Assembly (NCBI GenBank): GCA_963693365.1
Contig: CAVNZM010000057.1
Coordinates: 1 to 24,886 of the forward strand
Source of the DNA: Amoebidium appalachense
Lineage: Eukaryota > Ichthyosporea
DNA: 24,886 bases
Direction of reading: 5' to 3'
The notes under the pieces are model-generated. The model searched no databases and was not told the DNA's origin. It saw only the letters and a program-made list of their open reading frames with translations. The translations under genes were made by a program, and so were the position numbers. This document shows positions 1 to 13,855 of this stretch, one piece after another (the stretch's first letter is position 1; every line of letters begins with the position of its first letter).

Positions 1-2
1 CG

Positions 3-626
3 AAGGACGCAGCTCTTAGCCAGGCGTTGGCTGCGAAGGCTGAAGTTGTGGCTATTACAGTGGCTGCGAAGGCTGAAGTTGTGGCTAATGAGTGTGGCTG
101 CGAAGGATGAAGTTGGGGGGCTGCGAAGGATGAAGTTGTGGCTGCGAAGGATGAAGTTGTGGCTGCGAAGGATGAAGTTGGGGCTGCGAAGGACAGAGTC
201 AACACCCTCGAGAACCAGCTGAGAAACTCCAAGTTGCAAGAACAGAAGCTCTCGGTGCGTTTTGTGCTCGAGGTCATTGCTGATGAACAGAGGGCGAGAA
301 TGCGGACAACCCAGGGAGAATCTGCAGCGCAAAAAAAAATTACAACAACCGAGGCACTAAACGACTTCGCCCGTAGTCGGGAATTTCTGAGCGAGGTTGC
401 CAAAGCTATCCCTACCGAAGAGAAACGCAAGATTGTCATCAGCGCTTTCAAGAACCTTATGGCGTTTTCGTCCATGCACCATCACCAGTTCCTTGAAGTT
501 TTAGCAATTCCCGATCCCGACGGCGTGTTTCACACTGAAGAGCAACGCATCAGCTTTGAATGCGCTTGCCGAGCTGCAGGGATCAACCAGCAACTTGTTG
601 ACGACGTCGTGCCGAAGGATGTCTAG
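3..626 (+). CDS. 3' end of a coiled-coil protein gene, function unknown
   Basis: The window opens inside this gene. The frame starting at base 3 is open to a TGA at 108 and is open again from 111 to the TAG at 624-626. The N-terminal visible part is a heptad-like repeat (VAAKDEV/AAKAEVV), followed by a charged helix (near RVNTLENQLRNSK) and a globular-looking tail of about 110 residues ending LVDDVVPKDV. The balanced composition of the tail supports real coding. The start is upstream of the window; the GTG at 138 is only an arbitrary ORF start. In the repeat, two length changes (a 13-base unit before 94 and two extra G near 115-120) shift the frame and then restore it, so 94-119 reads in another phase. 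This may be a sequencing or assembly error, natural decay, or an exon edge. No family recognised. Confidence 0.6.
27..195 (+). repeat. 21-bp coding tandem repeat (VAAKDEV heptads)
   Basis: About seven units beginning GTGGCTGCGAAGG recur at roughly 27, 60, 94, 117, 138, 159 and 180. Most are spaced 21 bases and encode one heptad, as expected for a coiled coil that grew by slippage. Units 1-2 carry GCTGAA (AE) where later units carry GATGAA (DE). Spacing is irregular between 81 and 120, where the frame shifts occur. Confidence 0.85.
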
Positions 627-1972
<1,346 letters not shown>

Positions 1973-2149
1973 CAGTGGTGCTCCAGCCCATGGTCGCCTC
2001 GTAGTGGCTGTGGTGGCCTGGTCATGAAACACGTGGCTGAGGGTGGTGTGCAGGGTAGGGGCTGCATGCACCTCATGTGGTTGTCGCCAACAGCCCTGTT
2101 CGTCACCAAGATACACCCCACCGCACGTGTCCACACACAGGTATACATG

Positions 2150-2545
2150 GTGGTGTAAGCAACCGTTACTTTCTCATTTGATTCGACCGTTGCTTCTTCC
2201 CTTAGGGCACTGGTACAATCAACGGACTTTACAACGGTGTGAGCAATGCCGTTGGTTTGGCCAGCGACCCAGCAACGTGTAACCAACGGTGCAATCACTG
2301 TTGATGACAATACGTGTAATCAAACGTGCAAGTAGCGCAGTAAACGTTGTATCAACGGGGCAAGGTAATGTGTAAGCAACGCATTTGATTGTTAAGCAAC
2401 ACGTTGATTGTACACCCACAATATACATATCCAATGGGTGAGCAACGTTGTAAGTAACAAGCAATCACTGCAGCAAGCCACGTGTAAGTAACGTCCATTC
2501 AAGTGTGTAATCACCGGCAGCGGCTACACCGACAGCAACGCAATA
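2150..2545. repeat. Degenerate repeat cluster built on GTAAGCAACG
   Basis: The motif (T)GTAAGCAACG and close variants (GTAACCAACG, GTTAAGCAAC, GTGAGCAACG, GTAAGTAACG) recur about ten times, at irregular 15-50 base spacing, with reverse-complement forms such as CGTTGCTTC near 2189. No open frame runs through it. A second cluster of the same motif lies at 10430-10625; both neighbour long G/C homopolymers. Confidence 0.6.
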
Positions 2546-2632
2546 AAACACACCCTTCACTGCACAGTGGCCGGTGAAAGTAATGGAGGAACCAACGTGC
2601 AAGTGCAAGTGCAGGAGTGGGGGTGACCCGGT

Positions 2633-2660
2633 CCCCCCCCCCCCCCCCCCCCCCCCCCCC
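2633..2660. repeat. C28 homopolymer
   Basis: An uninterrupted run of 28 C on the + strand, preceded by GACCCGGT. It lies between the GCAACG cluster and the 3' end of the minus-strand gene. Confidence 0.97.
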
Positions 2661-2737
2661 GCGGACCGCTTTTCACCCACCCACCCATCGTCTGGGTTCT
2701 GCTCACTTTAGATAGACACTTCATACTTCGTTTTTGT

Positions 2738-2743
2738 TTTATT
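2738..2743 (-). terminator. AATAAA poly(A) signal
   Basis: The minus strand reads TGAATAAAAC, so the signal overlaps the stop codon of the three-exon gene. It is correctly placed for a very short 3' UTR. Confidence 0.45.
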
Positions 2744-3765
2744 CACGGAAGAGACCCGTACAACTGTGCACGTATGCACTTCAATAAATACACACTAGCA
2801 CCACTGTATGATACAGATACACCAGCACCACAATCCCAAACCCGTGTTAAGAAACACGTATAACACATGTGCCCCTTGCGCACAGCAGCGACAAACACAC
2901 CCTTGCCTGCCTTGTCCATCTTGCCCCAGGTGAAGTCGAGAACATTCTGATCCATGTCCTGAAGATGCGCTCTTACGGCGTTGCTAACGGTGCCCTGAGA
3001 AATAGATGCGTTAGCTCTCTGTTTTTAAAAGAGGGAAAGCGCGGAAAAACAGGCTACTCAAAGACACACCAAAGCTCACCGGTCTCCATCACTATCGAAG
3101 GCACGCCAAAGCTTTTACTTATGGCATAGCTACCATTCACAAGGCACCCCAAACACGGAGGAGCAGCGACCATAGAGCACAGCAGCAGCAGAACGGCTAT
3201 TTTTTAACATGTCATAAAAGTAGGAATTTCCATTCAAAAGTGGGGGAGGGGGGGGGGGGGACAGTAACCCCTCTTGTATTTATAGCTCAGAGACTGGTAC
3301 AATGATAAAAGGACTCATCCAGCCACTCACCGTAGGAAGTTCGATCTTTGTCTTGCCATTAGCAGGGATCTTTGGTGCTGGAGCTGGAGCTTGCTGCAGC
3401 TGAGCTGAGAGAGCAGTCTGAACGGCAGCCTGGACCATCTCGGCAATGCGCTCTGCCAAGGCGTTGTTCTCCTGCAGTCAACGGGTGTGTCACACTATTG
3501 GCTTTCTGAATGACGGACCCATTCGCTTCCATCACAACACTTCCTCCAAAGTGAACAAAACACACCAAAAAATTAAAGGGGGGAAGGGGGGGCAACCGTG
3601 TACATGCAAGGGAGATGACTGACAAAACACAAAACGTAAAATCTAGGTAGGGTTTACAGCGGCCTATGCAACCGAATGACCGTATCTTTAAGTTTCTGCA
3701 TACCCTTGGCACGGTGTAAAAAAAGAAACCCTCACCTCACGGACGATCTTCTGGAACGTGCTCAT
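2743..3765 (-). CDS. Three-exon small protein gene (about 140 aa), unknown function
   Basis: Reconstructed from splice sites on the minus strand. Exon 1 is 3765-3736 (ATG, MSTFQKIVRE), followed by GTGAGG. Exon 2 is 3471-3331, after an acceptor ending TGACTGCAG. It encodes 47 residues with a helical amphipathic start (ENNALAERIAEMVQ), then an alanine/glutamine stretch and a PAPAPK linker, and ends at a GTGAGT donor. Exon 3 is 2994-2743, after TTTCTCAG, and starts GTVSNAVRAHLQDMDQNVLD. All junctions are phase 0 and the predicted protein is 10+47+83 residues. The terminal TGA overlaps an AATAAA. Exons 1, 2 and the first 40 residues of exon 3 look convincingly coding. The last 40 residues are cysteine-rich and could instead hide another intron or untranslated sequence. 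No domain recognised. Confidence 0.6.
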
Positions 3766-5019
3766 TTCGATGGTCAACGTCTAGACGGCTGGGAAAAGAC
3801 ACACTAACGCTACACAGGACAGAGGGTAGCTGCAAGAAGAAAAGTCGTGGACACCCTTGTCACACAGTAGCCTTTGTGACCGGGTGGAATAACTACGTCT
3901 TGTACGGACCTTTTTATAGTGCAGCCTTCAGCACCGGTAGAGCCTATGGCCAACCGCAGCTGGTATACGTTGCTCTCCACAAACTAGTATGGCGTGGTGC
4001 ATGTGTGTTATGTGCGCCATTTTGTTGGTTTGCAAATATGCATGCAGCCTCTAACATAAACACTAAAATGTCAACCACATGTGCTAAGAACGCCCGCCAA
4101 AACAAACTGACCGTGTGTCGCAAAAACAACGGACTTTTCTCAAACAGGCGCGAACATACGGCCTGGGGCTCTTTACGCAAGCTTGAAATTACCATGGGAT
4201 GTAAAAATTATAGCCGGCTGCAGATCGCAACCGGCTACAGATTTACCTATAACATCTATATTATTCAACTGAAATCTCACAAAACCGTTAGAGTATTTTT
4301 TAATTATATCCGTTATTTATATATATTCCAACTTGTAGTGCGGTTAACAATACAAGACAGGGTTTAGGCGGAGGGGGGCTTTGCGGATGGTGAGGGATGG
4401 GGGCGAGTGGCTACTGGTCGTTGCTTTCACACAGGCCACAAACGTCAGCCAATCAAAGGAGTCGGGCACTGGCTGCTAGCTTGTGATTGGTCCTCCTGGC
4501 GGTGCTTTCGAAGTTGTAATGTTATTGGCTTTTTTGCAATTTTTTTTTATGGGTGATGATCTTTAGGGGCCTGGAGCTTCTTCTCTCTCTTTCTCTTTTT
4601 GGGGTCTGTTTTACTATTTTGTACGGGCCGTAATTACATCTAAATAGAAGAACAGCAAGGCTGTACCATTGATTTCACGGTTTCTGACATCATGCGCATG
4701 CGCGCGTGATCATGATCATGATCGGGATGCGTGATTATGTCTTAGGCAGCTGGCTGTGGCAAATGGTTTGTTCTTCAAAAAATAATTTCTATATAATAAT
4801 TAATAGCATAATTTTTATTGTAAATAGCAATGCTGTTTGCTCTAACAGTATTTACTCATGAGCTTTGCTTTCCACCTAAACTCATTGCTCATCGACCCCT
4901 AGACTAACGCGAAAGCAATTACGTAATCGAACGTTCAAGAGAACTCTTCGTCGATGGTGCTGGAGCCGCGCTGTTCCTACCTCAGTACCAGGTCCATAGC
5001 TGTATAATTCAGGGCGAGA
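3766..5019. promoter_or_regulatory. Candidate bidirectional promoter region
   Basis: This 1.25 kb spacer separates the minus-strand gene starting at 3765 from the zinc-finger exon starting at 5020. It holds CCAAT at 4449-4453 (context CAGCCAATCA), inverted CCAAT (ATTGG) at 4486-4490 and 4524-4528, and TGCGCATGCGCG at 4693-4704. The last matches the consensus of the metazoan factor NRF1. A GATCATGATCATGATC stretch follows near 4707. A 163-residue ORF at 3876-4367 has no recognisable content. The site names are known consensus sequences; their use here is inference. Confidence 0.45.
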
Positions 5020-5194
5020 ATGAAGCGGTTACAAGACGAACAAGGTTCTGGCCCACCAAAAGGCCCCAGAATGGAGCGTTCTCCATGTTATTGCCCGTTA
5101 TGCGAAGGGAAATTTGTGGCTCGGTCGACCCGAAAACTGCACAACCAGAGACACACGTGGCTGGCGCCTGCTGGGCAGCCGACAGAGCAGGAAG
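5020..5194 (+). CDS. First exon of a C2H2 zinc-finger protein, possibly transposon-derived
   Basis: ATG at 5020 opens a basic N-terminus (MKRLQDEQGSGPPKGPR), then one classical C2H2 finger, CPLCEGKFV...HNQRH (C-X2-C-X12-H-X3-H). An AAG|GTGTGT donor follows, with GT at 5195-5196, leaving the exon in phase 1. Without splicing the frame stops at about 5229. Downstream lies the (CA)n satellite, and on its far side, at 8801, is an exon in the compatible phase. A single N-terminal C2H2 finger is seen in some transposase-like genes, but the central domain expected of those is absent here. The gene may be internally deleted or may have exons that I cannot see. Confidence 0.55.
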
Positions 5195-5338
5195 GTGTGT
5201 ATCCAGCACTTTTTTCTTTTTCCGCTTAAGGAAGTTTCAGATGGATATGCTCACACGTGCTCGCGTAACATAGTATTAAATAAGGTTTGGGTTCCTGCAG
5301 GATTAAAACACATCGCTGCTCATGCTGATGTTCATGCA
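5195..5338 (+). other. Start of putative giant intron
   Basis: After the GTGTGT donor there is a short non-repetitive stretch with a T/C-rich tract (about 5208-5226). It grades into CA-rich sequence from about 5339. No further exon recognised. Confidence 0.4.
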
Positions 5339-5505
5339 GACGCACAGGCCATACACTTGCACACACACCCGCCACACAAACACACTCACTCACCGGCACA
5401 CACACACGCACGAGAATACATGCACGCACACGCACACGCTTACGCACACAGGCCCACAGGCACACGCACAAAAGCATACTCTCACATACACACACACACA
5501 CACAG

Positions 5506-5550
<45 letters not shown>

Positions 5551-5554
5551 TACA

Positions 5555-6247
<693 letters not shown>

Positions 6248-6603
6248 GTACACACACGCACACACGCACAAACGCACACACACACACACACAACATACAT
6301 ATGCACACACATACCTCCCTCCCCCCGGTCATACAAAGGCGACACGCGTGCACAGGCACACACACACGCACAGACAAGCACGCACACACGCGCACAAGCA
6401 CACACACACACACACATATGTGTGTGTGTGCACACACGCACACGTTTTACACAGATGAGCACGCACAAAAACACCGCACACACACACACAAACACACACG
6501 TATACACATGCATACACACGTGCACGCTCGCGCGCGCACACACACACAAGCACACACACACACACACACACACGCGCGCGCACACACACGCACACGCACA
6601 CGC

Positions 6604-6694
<91 letters not shown>

Positions 6695-6737
6695 ACACAC
6701 ACACACAAACACACACACAAACACACACACACACACA

Positions 6738-6855
<118 letters not shown>

Positions 6856-6905
6856 CACACGCACGCACACACGCACACGCACGCACACACGCACACGCAC
6901 ACACA

Positions 6906-8757
<1,852 letters not shown>

Positions 8758-8800
8758 GCACACACGCACGCACACACACACACACAACTCAAACCTACAG

Positions 8801-9150
8801 GTCACTACTTCGGTGTCATCCGGTATTTTTTCCGCGCGGTCATAACGGTGACAGCGCCGATAACAAACAATGACAGCAACGAGCAACAGCTGTCCCAACA
8901 TGTGGTTATTCCGATGGCTCGAGTGGATTGGTATGCGCGACCAGCCAGGCAGACGGCAGAAAGCCACCGCATAAGAGCCAGCGACGGGGTCGACACGAAG
9001 AGTGGCATGTATGTTGTAGCAAAATCCAACATATTAGGTGAGGACCATGTGATCCCTGCGGCGCGTCTCACACGTCGGGCTGCCTTGATTGATGTTCCAT
9101 GGGTGGGAAGACAGCACAAGCATGCATATGCAGTCTTCCTGCCCCGCTAG
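8801..9150 (+). CDS. C-terminal exon, transposase-like tail
   Basis: After an acceptor-like CTACAG (AG at 8799-8800), the frame reads HYFGVIRYFFRAVI, then HVVIPMARVDWYARPARQ, later NILGEDHVIPAARLTRR, and ends AVFLPR at a TAG (9148-9150). The pattern of an aromatic strand, a V-x-W-Y segment, an 'HVIPAARL' segment and a final PR resembles, from memory, C-terminal tails of transposon-derived proteins of animals (KDZ/TNP2-like). I hold this loosely. The first two bases GT complete a codon begun in phase 1, matching the exon ending at 5194. The frame also stays open upstream into the CA repeat, so the acceptor is not certain. No poly(A) signal identified after the stop. Confidence 0.5.
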
Positions 9151-9183
9151 TTCTAGGTGCAGTGTGGGTGTAAATTCTCTTTC

Positions 9184-9184
<1 letters not shown>

Positions 9185-9230
<46 letters not shown>

Positions 9231-9242
9231 ACACACACACAC
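9185..9242. repeat. C32-(CA)n compound repeat
   Basis: A run of 32 C (9185-9216) passes directly into (CA)n, the complement of the G/GT junction at 10295-10400. Confidence 0.97.
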
Positions 9243-9412
9243 CAGCAGGTATCCCCATGGTTGCCTGAACCGCAAGCACACCACCCACAAGGTGGGCGGT
9301 GCACATTCACATCTGCACACGTTTCCTAACCCACACGTGCATGTGCACATCCGCAATCACACTGTCACGGTAGAGTCTCAGACGTGCGCGGGTGCGCACC
9401 CACACACACACA

Positions 9413-9416
<4 letters not shown>

Positions 9417-9455
<39 letters not shown>
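9417..9455. repeat. C39 homopolymer
   Basis: 39 consecutive C, preceded by a short CA run and followed by CA-rich sequence. Confidence 0.97.
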
Positions 9456-10401
<946 letters not shown>

Positions 10402-10429
10402 AGTAATGCTGCTAGTGCTACCATCAATT

Positions 10430-10625
10430 ACTCCATTAATGGTGGAAGTGACACCGTTGCTTTCACATGACATGGGTTGCCTACACCCTGAGTCCAACCA
10501 ACGGCATTGCACTCACCATTACTGTCATCATTGGACACACCCCAACGGTAAAGCAACGGCGCCAGTAAGGCTGCAAGCAACGGGAAACGTACTAGCAACG
10601 CTGTAAGCAACGGTATCGCTTACAC
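10430..10625. repeat. Second GCAACG-motif cluster
   Basis: AAGCAACGG, CAAGCAACGGG, CTAGCAACGCT and GTAAGCAACGG follow at short spacing between about 10545 and 10615. A reverse-complement form, CCGTTGCTTTC, lies near 10455. Same motif as at 2150-2545, again beside a G homopolymer. Confidence 0.55.
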
Positions 10626-10766
10626 CATCATGTATACCTGTGATACATACACGTATGCACATTATCTACAGCATCGTGACACGACACAACCCACTTTGAA
10701 AAACTTTACAACAACAGGACAATCGTGTCTTACCGACTTACAAAACAGGGGCGGGTGGAGACCGTC

Positions 10767-10917
10767 AAGGGGAGGGGGAGGGGGAGGGGGGAGGGGGGAT
10801 TTCACAGAGTTCAAAAGCTTTGAGAGAGAGGCACGGGAGGGAGAGAGAAAGGGGGGGGGGGGGGGGGGGGGAGGAAGAGAGATCTAGAGCGAGAGCGAGA
10901 GAAAGGGAGGGGGACTA
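10767..10917. repeat. Purine-rich tract with G21
   Basis: GGGGGA-type repeats, then GA-rich DNA, a 21-base G run (10851-10871) and GAGAGCGAGAG. It leads directly into the palindrome at 10919. Confidence 0.85.
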
Positions 10918-10918
10918 C

Positions 10919-10997
10919 AATTGGGGGCGCGGCACCCCGTGAATGGTGACGTCACAGGTGTGACGTCACATTCACGCGGTCCCGCAGCCCCCAAAAT
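10919..10997. repeat. 79-bp imperfect palindrome containing two CREs
   Basis: The arms at 10919-10955 and 10960-10997 pair around a 4-base loop (AGGT). The first ten pairs are perfect (GTGACGTCAC in both arms). Further out there are only two single-base bulges and a few mismatches, ending in TTGGGGGC/GCCCCCAA. Each arm carries TGACGTCA, the cAMP-response element consensus. Confidence 0.85.
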
Positions 10998-11735
10998 ATG
11001 GCATAAGTGGATATGAGATGTGTGATATCTGTGTATATCGCGATATGGGATATGAGATATGGGTGGATATATGTACAGGAGCACGTGCACACACTGTGTG
11101 TGTGTGTGTAAAACACGTGCAGCGCACGTGATTGTAATTAAATAATTAAAGAGAGAGAGGGCGGAACACGTGTACGCGTACGTGTACGCGTACATGTGGT
11201 GCGCACACGTACAGGTGCTGCGGATCGAAGGAATGCGAAATGATTCTGAATTCAGGCGAAAACTGACCAATGGAAATAGCCGCCCAATGGGAATTAGGAG
11301 GCGAAAAAGCAAATTTGCCGGAAAACTGACCAATCAGAACCGCAGCCCCCAAAGATATGGCATAAGTGGATGTGAGGTGTGTGATATCTGTGTACACACA
11401 TCGCGATATGGGATATGAGATATGGGTGGATATATGTACAGGAGCACGTGCACACACTGTGTGTGTAAAACACGTGCAGCGCACGTGAATTTAACTAAAT
11501 AATTAAAGAGAGAGAGGGCGCGCCGCGTGGACGTGTACGTGTACGCGTACATGTGGTGCGCACACGTACAGGTGCTGCGGATCGAAGGAATGCGAGAATT
11601 CTGAATTCCGACGAAAACTGACCAATGGGAATTCGAATCCTGAATTCAATGGGAAACTGACCAATGGAAATAGCCACCCAATGGGAATTAGGAGGCGAAA
11701 AAGCAAATTTGCCGGGAACACTGACCAATCAGAGC
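10984..11735. repeat. Direct tandem duplication, ~358 and ~394 bp units
   Basis: Unit 1 is 10984-11341 and unit 2 is 11342-11735; both begin GCAGCCCCCAAA and end CTGACCAATCAGA. They share GATATGGGATATGAGATATG, clustered CACGTG sites, an AATTAAAGAGAGAGAGGGCG stretch and alternating ACGTGTACGCGTAC. Unit 2 is longer because of an internal duplication of about 39 bases around CTGACCAATGG (near 11610-11670). Confidence 0.9.
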
Positions 11736-11778
11736 GCGTAAACCGAAATTTGTACATTCCATCCCGAAACTGACCAAT
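11267..11778 (+). promoter_or_regulatory. Array of eight CCAAT boxes
   Basis: CCAAT occurs at 11267, 11284, 11330, 11622, 11661, 11678, 11725 and 11774, all on the + strand. Six have the context CTGACCAAT; two continue as CCAATCAGA, a strong NF-Y-type context. The array ends about 290 bases before the ATG at 12071, so it is plausibly that gene's promoter, with extra copies created by the tandem duplication. Confidence 0.55.
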
Positions 11779-12070
11779 AGGACCGCGAATGGCTCATTGT
11801 TTTTGGTAAACAGAGGCGGCTGGCCGGCGGCGACCAGACACACGCACAGACTTATTGTTTTTGCGTACTGCTTCGTGAGATTTGGAGAGATTTTTGCTTT
11901 TGAGATTTCACTGGGCTTTGAGATTTAATAGACACAGGCACAGAGACGTTATTTTGCATACTGTTCTTTATTGAGGCGTTGCTCTGGCACAGCCAGGCTA
12001 GCAACCATTGATTAGATTGATACTTGAGATTTATAAGATTACAGTCTGAGATCTAAGGTTACCATTCAAG

Positions 12071-13333
12071 ATGTTCAGCGAGAGCCAGGAAGAGTTTGAA
12101 GATGATCTGTTGCGGGCACTGGATGCCGACCCGCAGCAGGTCCTGCAGGCCCACCCCTTCCTGCAGGCCATGTTGGCCCCACCACCCCCACCCCCACCCC
12201 CTCCCCGGCCTCCCCCCCGCCCCCGCCCCCATCAACCACCCCGATGACCCCCAGATCATTGCCATGCCGGCCGAGGGCAACTGGCGGCTGCGTTCCCGTG
12301 TAGATGACATGCAGGCACGGGGATTGGGTGTACGCGGCCATTGTGGCACACCCTCGAGTACCAACCCCTGCGCACCCTTGACGTGACTGATTTCCCCCAG
12401 TTTTTTGCAGCCATGCTGTTCGATGCCATGGCCCGTGCAGATGTGCAGGCGGGGGACATGCTGATTGTGCGTATCATCAGCCTGCACGTGCAGGCCAACG
12501 GTGTGGACAACCAGGTGGGGGATGATGGCAAACCCAACGCCGACGTGACCAACCGCCGTGTGTTTACTGCAGGCCCCATGGAGGTGTTCAATGGTGATGT
12601 CAACGCCGTGGTGCTCAAGCTGATGGAGAACATACGGCAACGTACCCAGAGTGCAGCCGAGACCTTCATGGACGGCAGATCCACCGTGCATCTGACGGTG
12701 GCCCGACCCAAGGACATGAGGAGGGGGGCCTGTGGGTCCCTGTCCACCACCACGGGGGTGAATGCACGGTGGCTGCACGATCTGGTGGAGGCCAAGGCCG
12801 TGGTGGATGTGACCGCCCTTGTGCAGGATGCATGCAGCACCGACGACCCACAGGTGACCGGGGAGACCTTCCTGGACCACCAGCAGCTGCACGGCTTTGC
12901 CTACGGCCCCAACTGTGCCCAGCTGTGCCTGGTGTCACGTACTGCATGGTGATGTGGGTGAAGAAGGCAGCCAATGGCAACGAGCAGGCCAACCTACCCA
13001 CCGAGCACACACGCAAGGTGCTGGGCAAGGGGGGCAACCTCATGGATCGCAAGGACCACCACGTGCTGTGCCACCTGCTGACCCCAAAGGAGGTAGTGGG
13101 GGTCGGCAACACGACCCTGGGGAGGTCGAGATCTTCCGGCTGTGGGGTGTGCAACCTGCTACTCCCTCCCACAGATCCAAGGAGCCACCACCAAGACCGT
13201 TACCTGCGGAGATTGTACGACCTGCCTGTGCCTGCAGAGGATGGCCTGACGGTGGATGAGCTGGGGGCTGTCGTGGATGCCCTCAACACAGCCATTGCCG
13301 AGCAGCCTGAGTCAGTCACCCGCCTTTTGAGAT
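12071..13333 (+). pseudogene. Frameshifted remnant of an unknown protein gene
   Basis: ATG at 12071 opens MFSESQEEFEDDLLRALDAD, then a proline tract over a C-rich run and a stop. Coding-looking sequence continues in other frames: NHPDDPQIIAMPAEGNWRLR (12232 on), then TLEYQPLRTLDVTDFPQFF to a stop near 12952, then VTYCMVMWVKKAANGNEQAN, then a basic stretch, then EDGLTVDELGAVVDALNTAI, stopping abruptly where the DIRS-like repeat begins at 13334. At least four frame changes are needed. None sits at an obvious GT-AG intron, although short introns are possible. The minus-strand ORF over 12059-12892 is His/Gly-rich and looks like an antisense shadow. Family not recognised. The two nearby retroelements are intact, which argues for genuine decay rather than poor sequence. 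Confidence 0.5.
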
Positions 13334-13465
13334 TTCACATCACTCACTCGTGCTTGCCTCATGCCCCCCGTGTCCGTGGAGTGCAGGCCGTCGTGCCTGC
13401 ACCCAAGGGGCTGGCCGAGGCGGGGGCCGCCAGGGGGGGTCCATGCCATGAGCCCCCCCGCACCA
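13334..13465 (-). repeat. DIRS-like terminal repeat B2 (3' end of element)
   Basis: Almost identical to 13856-13988: both run from TTCACATCACTCACTC to CCCGCACCA and differ by one C in a C run (7 versus 8). The left edge, 13334, marks the outer end of the element; to its left lies the gene remnant. Confidence 0.85.
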
Positions 13466-13855
13466 GCCGGGGCTGGGCCCCGCCTCGACATGCTTTATTG
13501 CCGCTGCAATCGGGCTGTGAGCCAGTCACAGTCGCATACGTACACCGTCATGTATACAGACTTAGAGGTGGGTGGGTGGGAGCCGCCGTGTGCTAGCCAC
13601 CGAAAACGCAATCGTGCTAACAAAAACCGTACGTGCAGCACACGGCGAAAACGAAGGTGGCCTGCATCTGCAGTGTGCTGCGCCGGAAATACCGGCGCTG
13701 GTGGCGCCTGACGTCAGGCGCTGCGCCAGACCGATGTCAGCCGCCGCTGCGGCTGCGCCTGGCGCCGCGGCCCGTGACGTCATGGGCCGCCCGGCTGCCT
13801 GCGCCCGAAGTGATCCGTGAAACATCTTTCATCTGCTGCGCATATGAAACGTACA
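13466..13855 (-). repeat. DIRS-like terminal repeat A2, with promoter-like palindromes
   Basis: A 390-base segment between the two B copies, the position of A2 in split-direct-repeat elements. It contains an 18-bp perfect palindrome GCGCCTGACGTCAGGCGC (13704-13721), a 24-bp palindrome around a second TGACGTCA (13767-13790, one G-T pair off perfect) and a CGCCGG/CCGGCG hairpin (13681-13697). An AATAAA on the minus strand at 13494-13499 could end the element's transcript. If A1 at the 5' end is a copy, these CREs would sit in the promoter. Confidence 0.65.

Noticed and set aside
3876-4367. 163-codon + strand ORF
   Set aside because: Composition drifts into AT-rich low-complexity residues, with no motif and no splice support. 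It lies in the promoter-like spacer.
12059-12892. 277-codon minus-strand ORF over the gene remnant
   Set aside because: Its His/Gly/Cys-heavy composition is typical of an antisense shadow. The + frames have the balanced composition and charged helices of real protein.
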